Below are positions 36,590-49,293 of a stretch of DNA of 64,000 bases, piece after piece (position 1 is the first letter of the stretch; each line of letters starts with the position of its first letter). This DNA is from Cymbidium sinense. Taxonomy: Eukaryota > Streptophyta > Magnoliopsida > Asparagales > Orchidaceae. Under the pieces are notes generated by a model. It had not been told where the DNA came from, did no database searches, and saw nothing but the letters and a program-made list of their open reading frames with translations. The stretch is from the NCBI GenBank assembly GCA_021442155.1, contig CM038214.1, forward strand, positions 48,986,703 to 49,050,702. Reading direction: 5' to 3'. Position numbers and translations under genes: made by a program.

Positions 36590-37075
36590 TATTTTTGACT
36601 ATGAGATCATCAACATATCGACTTGATGATGCATGAGTTCATCGAAGATTCAGTCATTTACTTGCTTGGTATGTAGCATCGACATTTTTAAGGCTGAAAG
36701 GCATGACCTTATAGTAATAGATTTTGGTTCTTCCATCTTCAGGGGCCATCTTTATTTAGTTATATCCATGAAAGAGAAGACTGCATGAGATGAGGCAATG
36801 CCCACCATTAGCTCAGGATTGGTAGTGGAAATTCATCTTATGGACATGCCTTATTTAAATCCATAAAATTGACACATATGTGAATTTGACCATTCTTTTT
36901 CTTCACTGGGATGACGCTGGCAAACCAAGTAGGGTATTTTTTTTCTTGGATGAAGCCAGCATCGATCAATTTGTTGACTTCATAAATGACATGTTGTTAT
37001 ATGTCTAATCGTATGCATCTAGGAGCTTGCTTGATAGGATTAGCATTAGGCTCTATTGCTAGTTTGTGGGCCACT
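36590..37075 (-). pseudogene. Ty3/gypsy reverse transcriptase remnant
   Basis: An in-frame stretch from about 36980 to 36840 reads VNKLIDAGFIQE, YPTWFASVIPVKKKNGQ and VNFMDLNKAC. These are the classic finger and first palm motifs; VDFRDLN is changed to VNFMDLN, so the first catalytic Asp of that block is Asn. Further on, FSFMDI and YKVMPFSLKN can be read with shifts. The catalytic box YVDDLIVK is intact at 36597-36617 (YVDD at 36606-36617). About ten residues seem deleted between 'MAPED' and 'YKVMPF'. Not functional. Confidence 0.8.
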
Positions 37076-37176
37076 ACATCAGGAGCCAATCTAGGCATCT
37101 CTTCATAACTCCATGCAAAGCTATCCTTAAACTAAATCAATAGCCTAACTAAGTCATTGGTTTCAATTTCATTTAA

Positions 37177-37854
37177 TTAAGAACTAATGTATGTTAGGTG
37201 TGGATCTTCTTCAGTTCCTAAATTAATTTCCTTGAGCTCATTGATTGTTGACCTAATCTCTTCTTTGAACTTTGGTGGTACATCTTTGATTTCAAAATCA
37301 TCTAGATCATCTAAAGTTTCTAAGCATAGCTCCTCATATGAGTTAATGTGATTTGAAAAAAACTTATTAGATTCAAAATGATTTGTGATGACTAAGTAAT
37401 AATCATCATCATCAATTGGACCCACTGTACTGAATTCTAGTCTCGGTCTTGGTTGAGAGCTTTTGCATTTATTCCTCCATATTCATTCAAAGTAGTCTGA
37501 CTTGTGCGTTGACCAAGTATATGGGATTAACCCTTTCCTTGCTAAATTATGAACACAAGGCAAGTAACAATCAAAAGGTAATTCTATTAAATCTTTATAT
37601 GAATCATCCTCTAATTCTACATCAACTTCTTGACTTGAGGATGATGCCCCCAGAAAGAACCTCTGAGTCTTCACACTTGTGGATGACTTAGGGACTTCCT
37701 TAACTACCAAACCCTCAGCTTTTTGAGAAGAAAGTGGGGTTATAGCTAAGGTTCCCAACTGATGCCTAATTGTTTCACATATAGACTTGGATACACTTAT
37801 GCTTTGCTTTGGAGCCTGGTCTTCATTGCTATCTGGCTCAAGTGTCACCTCCAA
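37177..37854 (-). pseudogene. Acidic linker between protease and reverse transcriptase
   Basis: Two open stretches, 37483-37854 (123 residues, ends YTWSTHKSDYFE) and 37177-37425 (82 residues), occupy the interval between protease and RT. They are rich in Asp, Glu and Ser, with runs such as DDDDYY and LETLDDLDDFEIKDVP. The second ends ELKEINLGTEEDPHLTYISS, a phrase that directly precedes the RT domain in related plant elements. The linker has no catalytic role that I know of. Plus-strand frames over the same bases are shadows. Confidence 0.65.
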
Positions 37855-38209
37855 AGGAATTTACTATTGAGAAGTGTCGATTAGTGTGCTAACCATATAA
37901 GACTCATCTTATAAACTAGATTATAAGTCTATATGGATAGCAGGTGTACTCCTAGTAGTTGGGACATATCTTCTATTGGGTGGTGGAAAATAGGAGGTTT
38001 TCCACCCCTAGACTACCTCTAAAACCTCTTCCTCTTCACGGTGGAGGTCGGTCATCCCCCATATGTTAGAATGGAGTAATGAACTATGGGTTGAATCTAA
38101 TGTCGCTCCACTTCCTCCTCCAAGTCTATTTTGCTCCCTTTTATTTTCTTTTCATTTTCTTTTTTTTTTTTTTCTTTTTTCCTTCTTTTAGTTTTCTTTT
38201 CTTTTATTT

Positions 38210-38578
38210 TTAAACTTTGGCCAAGTTCATGAGTAGACTTGTTGGTTTTGAGGGAGGTAGTTCGCCTATATGTGACCTCTGAACTATAAATGGCTTGAGA
38301 TCACTTTTCACACAATAGATGATCTCGCCTCTCACAAACTTCATACACTGATGTAGAGAGAATAAAACTATGTTGTTCTCATGTATCCATGGTCTCCCAA
38401 GAAAAGCATCAGAAGATGTATCCGAGTCTATAATGTGAAACTTGGCTTCGGCCTTCCAATCATCTATCTCCAAAGGCAACACTATGGAGCCAAAGGCCTA
38501 TTGACCTCACTTTTAGAGTGCAGATTCAATCTTTCCATCTTAGACTTAGGAGTCTTCTATACACTAAGGCTTTCCTAG
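38210..38578 (-). pseudogene. Retrotransposon aspartic protease, C-terminal half
   Basis: The segment 38210-38482 reads IVLPLEIDDWKAEAKFHIID, then DTSSDAFLGRPWIHENN and LHQCMKFV. This is the end of a plant gypsy protease, where 'LLGRPWIH' forms the hydrophobic Gly-containing strand and 'LHQC' follows. A shifted frame to 38578 gives a weak match to the preceding part. The catalytic DSG triad should lie about 60-80 residues upstream, but the sequence changes to non-coding DNA at about 38590, so it is lost. After LHQC the frame continues to a stop at 38210. Confidence 0.75.
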
Positions 38579-41516
38579 TCATAAGACACTTCTAAAAATT
38601 TGGGAAACACCTAACCTAAGCCTTAAAACTTAGAAAGGTTAACCATAGGATTAGGTTATGTCTTAGGGATTTAGATAATTAACCTACCCTACAACCCAAA
38701 TCCAATCCATGTGCACCTTCTCAAACCAAACCTCAAGTTCAATTCAAACATCAAATTCAAATCCAAATTCAAACCCAAATTCCAAAACCAAATGATTGAA
38801 GACCATGATCAAATCCAAACTTGAAACCCTTCAGACATATGATCTATCCCATGGACATACCAAAATTTTAATCCAAATCAATCCAAAATCAATTGATTTT
38901 CTCATAATGAATTTATATCTTCAATCATCTTCCTAAATATAAATCAAATGTACATTCAAATGATCAAAACTAAATCAAACTAAATCAAATTAAATCAAAA
39001 CCCTTCCTAAGCCATATGGCCTATCCCATGGACTTATCTAAAAATTAATCCAAATCAAGTCAAACTTAATTTATTTTCTCATAAATCAATCATATTTTCA
39101 ATCATCTTCACAAATTTAAATGAAATATACATTTAAATCATCAAAACTAAATCAAGCCAAATCAAAATCCAAACCTAAGCCACATGACCCAACTCTATAG
39201 ACTTAGCCAAATTCCTTCATTCCAAAACCCAAATTCAATTGATTTTCTCATGAATCAATCATACCTTAAATTATATTAATAAATATAAATGAAATCTACA
39301 ATCGTCAAGCCAAACCAAAATCAACCCAAGTCAAACCCAACTTAACCCCTTTTACTTGAAATGCTCAAATGAACCAAAACCCATTTGAAACCCAGCCAAT
39401 TGCAATTGAATTTATATATCAATCCCAAATCCATATATAAAATCAACCCAAACTTAAGCCAACTAAACCTAATTGGTCCACTTGACCCAAAGTTGTCAAT
39501 TTGACTTATTTGAGCTAAGTTCTAATCCTACCCAAATTAGCTGAACCAAGCCCATCAAAACCTCACATCATTATTATTGATCACCCTAGGTCAATCAATT
39601 TTCATCAATTGAGTCAAACCAAGTCAACTTGGTTGTTTGACCAAGTCAAACCCTTAACTCATATGAATCCAAACTAGCCAAATTACAACCTAAACCAAAT
39701 ACCTTGAAACCAATGATTCATACCAAATCAAAATCATTATTTGAATATGACTTTACCTTCAATTGAGTCAAACCAAACCCAATTGGCTCTCTTGACTCAA
39801 GTTGACCCAAATTGACTTAAAAGACCAAATTGGGTCAAAACAAAATATAAACCAAATTCTTTATAATCAATGGCTCAAGTTCATTCCAAATTGATTGTTG
39901 AATTTGACCAAAGCCATGATTGGATCCAATTGAACCTAATTGAGCTACTTAGCCCAAATTGACCAATGGTTCAAGTTAGCCTAAATCAAAACCAAATCCA
40001 AATTAATTGAAACCAAAACTACAATCATCTTCAATTGGTTAACTAAACCAAAAATAACACCAAACCCAAGCTAATTTGGCCAATTTGGTTAAATTGGTTA
40101 ACTTAACCCATTCAACCCAAATGAATTCAAATGAGCCAAAATCAAATATAAGCCAAACTAAACCAAACCAATTGAACCAAAACATCCCAAATGATCATAT
40201 GAACTTGAATCAACCCTTAGTTTGACCCAATTTAAACAATTATTCAACTTGATCCAACCTAACCCGATTTGACCTAAATGAGTCAATTGAGACAAAACTA
40301 ACCAAATTGACTCCAATTGAATTGAAATTTGGGCTAAGACATTTTGGCTCATTTCAAATCTATCCAAATCAAATCCAATGCCAAATGATCATTTTACCCT
40401 TATGTTAATGGCATCACATGAGAGAAATCACCCATGTAAGTGGTCATTTCCATTCTTTAGCCACTTGGTACTCTCCCAATGGTCCACCTAGGCACCTAGA
40501 ACACTTCCCAAACTAAACCCAATTGGTGGTTGGGTCAGCCATGACCCATGGCAGGTGAAATCACCTCACCCTCCCCATTGGAGCATTTGAAACCCATATG
40601 ACACCCATGATTCCTCTTTAGCAGCCACCTCCACACCTTCAACCAACCAAGCTGAGCCAACTCACCTCCTCCCTAGCACCCACTCAGGTTGGGCCAACCC
40701 AGAAGCCAAACTGATCCCATATCTCGATGAATGGCGGTATACACCCCCTTATTTCCACTCAAACACACACAAAAATCATTCCTCAGACCCATAACTACCT
40801 AAGATGAGCCATTATAGCCATTCTCTAAGCTCCCAAGCTAGTTCCTGGATCAGAAAATACCATTGTCATCTATCCAAAAATAGGGCACTCCCATTTCCAA
40901 CCTAACTTCACCATTTCTCCATCAAACTCAAATTAACTTTGCACGCACCTTCCCTAGGCCTCATCGAGCAAGAACGAGTCATCTCCCAAGCTTTTCAAGC
41001 ACGAAGGTGGGACTTCGATCAAAGTAAAGCTCCAAATCATTGTATCATGGACTTCTGAGTGAACATCAAGGAATTGATCTAATTGCTGCTCAACAGTGCC
41101 TCGTCTCCACTAGATGAAGCTTCTACAATCATTCAAGCCATCAATCTTGAGCTCTTGAGGTATGCTTCCAAAATAGATCCTTAGGCAAAAATGGGTTGGA
41201 GCTTTTCAAAAAAAGCTTGCATCTTATGTGATCTTGACTATGGATCCCCTCCGATTGATGGCGTGAAGGTGTGGGATCCTTTTGGAGTTGATCTGAGCTT
41301 GAGTAAGCTCAGATCAAGTGAGCAATGGCGAAAAAACTCCATTCTCCTTCACTCGCATGACATTAGATTACGCATTGTCCATTCCACATGATCGAAATGG
41401 ACAGTCGTGTTTAGATCCGCTAGATCGATCTAATTTAATATTATTAAGCTGTGGGATTAATCGTAACCATTCGATCTTAGATCGGGCGATGGATGAGAAA
41501 GCACGTATGCCACCAC

Positions 41517-41557
41517 CACGTGATACGTCGGATAAGTTTTAAGTAGCAAATCACGTG
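41517..41557. promoter_or_regulatory. Two G-box (CACGTG) motifs, possible LTR promoter part
   Basis: CACGTG occurs at 41517-41522 and again at 41552-41557, 35 bases apart. 'tacgtcg' lies between them and 'caacgtgccacatgg' shortly after. G-boxes bind plant bZIP and bHLH factors. In a block that looks like a retroelement LTR they could be part of a U3 promoter. The motif is palindromic, so orientation cannot be told. Weak evidence only. Confidence 0.3.
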
Positions 41558-42769
41558 AACGCATGGAAAGTCGCGCTTCAACGTGCCACATGGTGCCACC
41601 AGGATTAGGCTTTAATTATGCTTAATTAATCATTTTTAATGGCTAAAACTTCTAAAAATCATAAAACATCATAGAAATAAAAAAATGCAAATAAATACTC
41701 ATTTTAAAGGTATTTCAAAAGAGAATTAATTAAAAATAATCTTATCTAATTTTGAATAGTAATTAAGGTTTAATTAAAGTTTAATTATAAAATTAATTAG
41801 CTTAATTACTCCTTAATTACTTGAGCAATTAATCCCAAATTTTGTTAGTTAATTTAATGGGATGACCTCTACCTCCCATGATTTTTTTGGGATTTATTGC
41901 TCACTTAATTAGGAAAATTGACTAATTAAACCTTAACACTTTTAAGTTAATTAATGATTAATTAATCCCATGAATAGTAACAAATTGGTTAATTAAGTTT
42001 ATTAATCATTGTTCAACAGTATGTCAACTAAGGAATAGGGTTGGGACCCATTTCCCTAAGATCATTTCTCCATTTTTTAAAAATAGAATTGATAAAGATT
42101 TAACTAATTAATTAAATCACTTAATCAAATTGAAATCATAATCACATAAGACCTCAATTAATTAAAGCAAGGGATAGTTCTTTAGGTGTTTAATAACTTG
42201 AAAGAGTTTAATGAAATTATTGTTAGTCCACATGTGTGGGAAAACCATAAGAGTAATTAATTAAGTCCCTTAATCTAATTAACTATTAATCATGAGCCAA
42301 TTGCATTAGACCACTTTTATTTCCTAAGATCATTGCAAGTTTATTTTCCATGCATATCATGTTGGCTATAATAATTTTGTTAATTACTTTAAGGTGACAT
42401 AGGTAAGCATAATTAATTCATCTAATTAAAGTTTCAACTTAAGTAACCTATAAAATCAACTTAATTACATTTCTTTAAATTAAATAATATCACTAATGTG
42501 GGAATTGGTTTAAAATAGCAAGTGATGATTTGTATTTTCCTCTTTAAATCAAATCAAATCCAAAACTTAATTAACGAAGAGCTTTGGTTTGCTTTAAATA
42601 ATCTTATTTGATTTGATTGTGCTTAGGAACTAGTTTGGTTGAATGAATCATATGCTTATATTTGAATGAATCACATGCTTAACAACTAGTTTGGCTGAAT
42701 GAATCACATAATTTTTATTAATGTTGAGTTCTCTTTCCTCTATTTATGTGTTGATTTATATAATATTGA

Positions 42770-43405
42770 ATGGTAATGGGTATATAGTCTGGATATCCTG
42801 GGAACACGAGGGTATAGCTAGCACCAAGGAGGTCTTTTGATTACCTCACTTCCCTAGTTTAACAATGGCACGTACCCATTTGATTTCATTCTTATGTATT
42901 TTAACATTAGAATTTGGGTAGAAATTTAATTAATATATATAAATGATTCAATCAAATAAAAAAAATACAATCTTTGCATGATTTTCTTTCCCTCATTTAT
43001 GTATACATCCATGTGTGTCCAAGTAAAGCAAGTATATAGTCTGGATATACCGGGAACATGAGGCTTTAGTTAGCCCTAAGGAGGTCATTTGATTTCCTCA
43101 CTTCTCTAGTTTAACAATGATGCATGCTTGCCTATATCTTTTTTCATGTATATGTATATGATTAGTGAATGAAAATACCATTTTACATTAAAATTGCATG
43201 CATTCATAATTGAATAAGTGGTTGAATTAATTAGCCTTATGAATCAAAGCTTACTTCCTATGATCATGTATATGAATTTACATATGCTTGAATGCAAATG
43301 AGTATATAGTTTGGACATCCCGAGAATACGAGGCTTTAGTTGGCTCCAAGGAGGTCAATTGATTATCTCACTTCCCTGGTTTAACAATGGCACATGCCTA
43401 TCTAA
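42770..43405. repeat. Tandem repeat, three units of ~260 bp
   Basis: A ~100-base core is repeated three times, starting at about 42778, 43030 and 43300: 'gtatatagtctggatatcccgggaacacgag..', 'agct.gc.c.aaggaggtc', 'cctcacttccctagtttaacaatggca'. Spacers between the cores are AT-rich and less conserved. The units lie in the LTR/leader-like block and carry no open frame. The palindromic 'ccgggaac/cccgagaa' centre is the most variable part. Confidence 0.7.
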
Positions 43406-44949
43406 TTTCATTCTTTATGTCATTTTTGTATAAGAATTTGGATAAAGTTTTAAATTAATATGTTTAAATAATTAAGTCAAATAAAATATAAATTCTAAAT
43501 ATACACATACATTCATCTTTTAAGTGTGCAAAAATATGTTACATGTATAGATACACTTAGGATTAAATCATATGCATGTTACATGTGATGGAATGGAATT
43601 ATTTAATATATGTCATGTGGTAATAATTCAATTAAATTAATCTTAAGATGCCTTTCATTTTGAATAGGATTATTTAAAGTGAACCTTAACTTTGGATTAA
43701 TTAATTCATTTAATAGGCCATTCACTAAAGAGAACTAAATCAAATTAATATACTTTAGAGAGTGACTTAAGATAGGGATGAAATAGGGCAATCCTCTTTT
43801 CCTCTCTTTTTAACACTTAGTTGCTAAGTGTAATAAAATAAAACAAAAGAAAACACTAATTAAAATTCTCAAATCAATTAAACTACTTTATGTGAAATCA
43901 ACATTTCATGTTAAATTGAATCCTTCTTCACATAGAAAATACAACACTATTACCTTACAAGACTTAGCACACAAGCCTTAATACACACATTATAATTAAG
44001 TCACCACTTCTAACTCTAAGTTAGGATGGTGTATGATGTGATGTATGATTTGTTTTATGATGCATTATTTTAGATTGGATGTTAGGGTGTATGCTTTGTA
44101 GACTGGATGATAGGCCAATATTAGCATAATCATGTTTTCTATAGGGGATTATGCTTAAGGGATGCTTAAAAATAAAATTGAATGCTCTTTTACTGGTTTT
44201 TTAAATCCTTATGCATAATCCAAGTTAGGACAGGTGGGCTTAGTTACCCATGTGTAAGGTGCTAAGTCCAAATTATAAATACAATTGCTTCGGATTATAT
44301 CTATATTTAGCTAACCTCCACTTTTCAGGTGTAGTTAGATTTACTTTTCCTACATAAATGTAGGATGTGTGTTTAGGACTTTAGTCTCTTTCTAATTAAA
44401 TAACTACCCTAACTATCTTGTAATTTATAAGACCGGACTATATGGTTTTAAAATCATAAATGGAGTTAGCTGGCGGCCACTCCAGGCAGTTATAAGTCCA
44501 GAAGTCGGACAATTTATTCTCTCATATGGAGGTGAACCCATATGTCCACCTGTCGCTTAGATTTAGGTTGTGCTTTAGCTTGTACTAAAGCTCTCTAGAT
44601 TTAGGATCCGAGGTAGCTATTTTCTTCGAGCTATGAGCATAAATCCTCACCTCTTAGGCATTCCCACAACCTTGTGTTGGTGGATTATAAGCCCTAGTAA
44701 TTTAATTAAATTTCAACTCAAAACATATAAATCTCTTCAACTTCAAAATTATAAAGCCAAACCATAGGATAGATTGGAATGCTCACTAGGCTTCCTAGTA
44801 TCATGAGCATTTCTTACTTATTTCATTTAGACTCCAAAAATAAGTCTTCTCCTTGAACTTTCCCAATTGATTTTCCAAATATAACCAATCCTTTAATAGT
44901 CTAACCTTGAAATCTTTGGAGATGATAATTGTCAACTTTAATCGAGAGT

Positions 44950-46385
44950 ATTCTTAAGAAATTTCATTTCTTAAGATGCAACTAACTATAGAGGCTTACC
45001 TCCATAGTGAACTTAAGAACCTGGTTTAATATAAACCCTACTTTATTCATCCATGTAAAGTAAGGGAAAAATCTTTAGTACATTCAAAGATCCATCATGC
45101 TTTAGGAGTCCTTATTTCGTGATTTAGTCCATTGTAGGGTGATGCCTCTATCTTTTGAGATAGTACATCATAACTCAATGTTGTTCCCTGATCACCTCAA
45201 AAAGTATCCCCCCTGATCTATGGTGTCCCCCTCCCCTACATCCAAAATAAATGCCACAAGGCCTCTCTCCTTGTTCATTGAATCCTCTCAACATCATCCT
45301 TTTCTTTTAGAGTTTGGAGATGTTGATTCTTAAGTAGGCAAGGGTTTTTAGACTCATAATGTTGATTGATACATCCGAGTCAACTAGAACCATGGATAAC
45401 CTATATCTGCCAACATCCATTGTAATGTAAAGAGGTGGTTGTGTACAATCATCCCTAGGAGTAAGTCTTCATCATTGAATGTAACTTCTAAGATGTCCTT
45501 CGAGTGGCAAGCCTCCTCCTTAGTAGCGGTCAGCTAAGCTAAGCATATCTCTAGATTAAGTAAGGCCTTGATTAAAGATTCCTCATTTTTTTGGATAAGA
45601 CAAGGGCATCATATATGCTTAACTTAGCTGGAAACATTCTAAGGTGAGCTAGGACGTTATAATTGACTTTGACTTGGTCCTCCACAAGCATATCCATTTG
45701 TGGAGCATCCTATGGAGGGGCTATCTACTCACTTGAACCAATGACCTGCTTACTCTTATCCTGAGGTGCTACCCTAGGAGGTAGAACTTTGCCATTGCAT
45801 AGGTTGACCTTAGTGACTTCTTGGAATGATGAGCTTGTGGAAAGTTCTACCTTCTCATCGGGCATACCTATAGCTTCTCCTATGGGATCCTCAGAGTCAG
45901 TTGACTCCAAGTAAATTCTCAAGAGGTGAACATGATTGACTCAGAGAAGGATAGTCCAACTCTGAAATGAGAAAGGAAAGAATAGGAACTACTAGAGGTA
46001 TTATTTTCATTTATACTCGGAGACCTTTCAATAGGAATAAAATTAAGAGCATCAGAAGTAGACAATATATAAGTAGAATCATCTTTCATCATTAATTTCC
46101 TTTTGGGTGGAGGTACATGATAGATCAAGTAAAATAAGTAAAGAAATTTAGTGCCCTTATTTGCATATAATGCTCTTGCTGGTAGAAGAGGAGCTAGTAG
46201 AAGAGGTGGTAGCTACAACGGTGGAGGAAGAACTGGACTTGGATGGTGGCTATGCCACTAGACTATCTCGGGCAAGTATGGTGAGCTACGTTTCCTGCTA
46301 GGCTGTCACCCTCCCCGACTTGTCCTTTGCAACTAGCAAACCTTCCTTGGTGTTGCAAGTTTGAGCTATTTCAGACACCCTAAAC
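44950..46385 (-). pseudogene. Second Tat-like gag-protease fragment
   Basis: In minus orientation, frames at 45919-46128 (MIYHVPPPKRKLMMKDD) and 45725-45922 are gag-protease spacer-like and Ser/Asp-rich. Readings across several frames then give YNVLAHLR, PAKLSIYDALVLSKKMR and later PLYITMDVGRYRLSMVLVDS. That last is the protease catalytic region with VDSDVS in place of the usual DSGAS/DGGS, followed by GFNEQGER. The part after the active site overlaps in homology with 38482-38578. The two fragments therefore come from two elements, not one split element. The right edge abuts telomere-like DNA at about 46385. Confidence 0.6.
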
Positions 46386-47793
46386 CATAAAACTATAAAT
46401 AAAAAAAATAAACCATAAACCATAAACCACAAACCTTAAACCCTTAATCTTAAACTTTAAACCTAAACCCTAAACCCTAAACCCTAAAAATAAAAAACCT
46501 AAACCTAAATAAATAAAACCTAAAATAAAATATAAAACCAAAATTAAAAAAACATAAACTTAAATAAATAAACTAAACTAAATAAAATTATAAAATAAAC
46601 CTAAATAAAAATAAAACTAAAATAAACTACAATAAATAAATAAACTAAATAAAATAAATAAACCTACTATGGGTTTGTATTTTTTAAAAATCTTAATTTC
46701 TAAACCCTACCCTGCCTCCTAAATCCTGGGCCCCTACTCCTAAAACCCTAAAAAACCTAAATAAACCCTAAACCTAAATACTAAACTAAGAGCATAAAGA
46801 ATCCTGGGCCCTAAATCCTAAACCCTGTGCTTCTCTAACCCTTGGCCCTCCCTGGGCTCTGACCCACCTGACCCTAAACTAAACACCATGCACTTAAATA
46901 AAAATCTAAACTAAATAAAACCTAATAAAATATAAACCTAAACAAAATAAATAATAAAATAAAACCTAAACTAAACTAAACCTAAACTTAAAATAATATA
47001 AGATAAACTAATAAAATAATAAGATAAATAAAACTAAACTAAACTAAGATAAAATCCAAGATAAACTTAAAACTAAACATAAAATAAAATTAAAATAAAA
47101 TAAAACTAAATAAAATAAAACCTCACATAAACCTAAATAAAATAAAACTTAAACCTAAACTAAAAATAAACCTAAAATAAAAATAAACTTAAACCTAAAC
47201 TAAAATAAACTAAATAAATACATAAACCTAAACCTAAATAAACTAAATATGAAACCTAAACTAAAATTAAATTTATAAATACCTAAATTAATAACCTAAA
47301 ACTTAAAAATAAAATAAAATCTAAACCTAAACACATAAAAATAAAAAAATAAAAGTCAACTAAAAATAAACTAAACCTAAAAATAAACAAAATAAAAACC
47401 TAAACTAAAATAAAAAAACTTAAAATAAATAAACTAAACTAAAAAAATAAAAAAATAAACATTAATAAAAATAAAAATAAAATAAAATAAATAAAAAACT
47501 AAGTAAACTAAAATAAACCTAAATACTTGGTTTACTTTTTTTTTTTAAAACATAAATCTAATCACTACCCTAAACCATAAACCCTCCCTAAATCCTAATA
47601 AAACCCTAAACCAAAACCCTAAACCCTAAACCTAAACCTACACCTAAACCCTACCCACAAACCCTAACTCTAAACTCTAAACCCTAAACCCTAAACCCCG
47701 AACCTTAAACCTAAACCTAAAGTAACTAAATAAATTAAAAAATAAACCTAAGCCCTAAACTTAATAAACTTAAACCTAAACTTGAACCCTAAG
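46386..47793 (+). repeat. Telomere-like composite array, block 10
   Basis: The composite array resumes. It has CCCTAAA/CCATAAA repeats, an AAATAAA phase, a landmark variant near 46672, and a GC-shifted patch 46700-46880 (CCTGGGCC, CTTGGCCC). Then come an AAATAAA phase, another landmark near 47527 with a 14-T run, CCCTAAA-type repeats, and the pre-cassette flank 'aaagtaactaaataaattaaaaaat'. Confidence 0.8.
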
Positions 47794-48212
47794 AATGGGA
47801 AGAACCGTAAGAACATCCTACTCAGTCTAGATCTAGGAGTAGAGGTGAAGGCAGATACAACGATTATCACAGTGGTGGCGGGGGATTTGGAGATGCTAGT
47901 GGATATGGAGGTGGTGGTTATGGAGGCGAGAGGAGAGACAGAGGCTACAACTGTGGTGGTGGCGGAGAGAGAGATCGAGGATATGATGGTAGATCCCACT
48001 ACTTGAGAATGATGGATCTGATATGTTGCTTATGGAATTGTGTCTTTAATGAAGAGATGGTTCTAGTCATCTAAGGTTTTTGATTTGCCCTATGCATGCT
48101 CATTTTTTATCTATGTCAACGCTTGTGTCTAAGAAAACTTGGTGTGTTACTTGGTTGATAAAATTGAAAAATAAGAGATGTTGAATCTGAATTTGTTCTC
48201 TGTTAAAAAAAA
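47794..48212 (+). pseudogene. GRP cassette U11
   Basis: The opening reads NGKN, then a deletion removes the LDGRNITVNQA-coding part down to 'ctcagtctagatc' (QSRS). The Gly-rich part has a deletion of the GQSSGG stretch. The segment after YDGRSHY is cut short before the 3' UTR. The 3' UTR is complete to 'ctctgttaaaaaaaa', followed by TAAAACCCTAAA. Frames at 47748-47999 (-) and 47782-48006 (+) are shifted readings. Confidence 0.8.
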
Positions 48213-49293
48213 TAAAACCCTAAATGCTAAACTAAAGCTTGAACCTTAAACCTAAAACCAAACCAAACCTAAAATAAACCCTAAAAACTAAATACTAAAC
48301 TCTAACATTAAACACAAAACTCTATACCCTAAACCATAAACCTAAACCCTAAACCCTAAAAAAGAAAAACCCTAAACCCTAAAGCTAAAAAAACCCAAAC
48401 TTATAGAACCTAAAATAAAATAAATAAAACCTAAATAAAATAATAAAATAAAATGAAAAATAAACCTAAAACTAAACCTAAAAAGAAAATCAAATAAATA
48501 AAACTAAAAAATAATATAAATAAAAAAATAAACTAAAAAATGAAAACCTAAATATAATAAAACTAAGCCTAAAATAAAATAAATAAACCTAAAAATAAAA
48601 TAAAATAAAACTATATAAAACCTAAACCTAAAATAATCCTAAAAATAAACCTAAACTAAATAAAAATAAAACCTAAACCTAAAATAAAATAAATATACAT
48701 GCTAAATAAAAAATAAAATAAATAAATAAAATTTAAACCTAAAATAAACTAAACTTAAACCTAAACCTAAACTAAAATAAATAATAAATAAACCTAAAAT
48801 AACCTAAAAACCTAAAACTAATAAATAAAATAAAACCTAAACCTAAAAAAATAAAAATAATACCTAAACCTAAAAAATAAAAAAAATAAAATAAAATTAT
48901 AAAATAAATTAAAATAAAATAAACCTAAAATAAATAAACATAAAAAAAATAAACCTAAAATAAACTAAAATAAAAAAATAAAAAAAATAAACATAAATAA
49001 AAAATATAAAATAAACTAAAATAAATAAAAAAATAAACTAAATAAACCTAAACCTATCGGTTTACTTAATTTAAAAATAAAAAGAAAAACCATAAACTCT
49101 AAATCCTAAACCATAAACCCTAAACCCAAACCCTAAAAGCATAAACTCTACAACCCTAAACCCTAAATTATAAACCCTAAAACTTAAACCTTAAATCTTA
49201 AACTCTAACCCTAAACCCTAAACCCTAAATCCCAAAGCCTAAATGAAAACATAAAGTAACTAAATAAATTAAAAAATAAACCTAAACCCTAAG
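48213..49293 (+). repeat. Telomere-like composite array, block 11
   Basis: A regular unit: CCCTAAA phase (48213-48410), AAATAAA/CCTAAA phase (48410-49045), landmark (49054-49072), CCCTAAA phase (49090-49240), then the flank 'aaagtaactaaataaattaaaaaat'. It is a good example of the complete repeat order. Confidence 0.82.

Larger units (their letters stand above)
31961..38590 (-). mobile_element. Ty3/gypsy retrotransposon fragment, Tat/Ogre-like, minus strand
   Basis: Reading leftwards from 38580 are the end of an aspartic protease, an acidic linker, reverse transcriptase, RNase H, integrase with its C-terminal extension, and a tandem-repeat 3' UTR. The order protease-RT-RNase H-integrase defines Ty3/gypsy. 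The GTEEDPHLTYISS segment before RT and the RNase H style point to the Tat/Ogre group (inference from family memory). Gag and the catalytic start of the protease are missing at the right edge, and a left LTR was not identified. Every domain is broken by stops or frameshifts. Confidence 0.75.
38591..44900. other. 6.3-kb non-coding block, LTR or leader-like
   Basis: No protein-coding sequence is supported. 38640-40400 is built of short degenerate phrases ('ccaaattcaaacc', 'aaccaaattgag', 'ttgacc') with an extreme shortage of G. 40400-41640 is more complex, with a transcription-factor-like motif cluster near 41510-41560. 41640-44000 is AT-rich and contains a three-copy tandem repeat. 44220-44700 has 'gctggcggccactccaggcag', which recalls the sequence just inside the LTR of some Tat elements. 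Together this could be a long LTR plus leader of a Tat/Ogre element lying between two coding fragments, but I could not pair two LTRs. The frames at 41191-41542 are chance. Confidence 0.35.

Noticed and set aside
41191..41542. Two short + strand frames as host exons
   Set aside because: They overlap each other, have no domain or splice-site support, and lie in a non-coding LTR-like block.
42770..43405. CRISPR-like array
   Set aside because: Only three long cores with ~150-bp AT-rich spacers in a plant retroelement context; wrong repeat length, and not a prokaryote.
44460..44490. 'gctggcggccactccaggcag' as a certain primer-binding site
   Set aside because: It recalls the sequence inside Tat LTRs but matches imperfectly. 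The adjacent coding fragment is on the other strand, and no LTR boundary was found.
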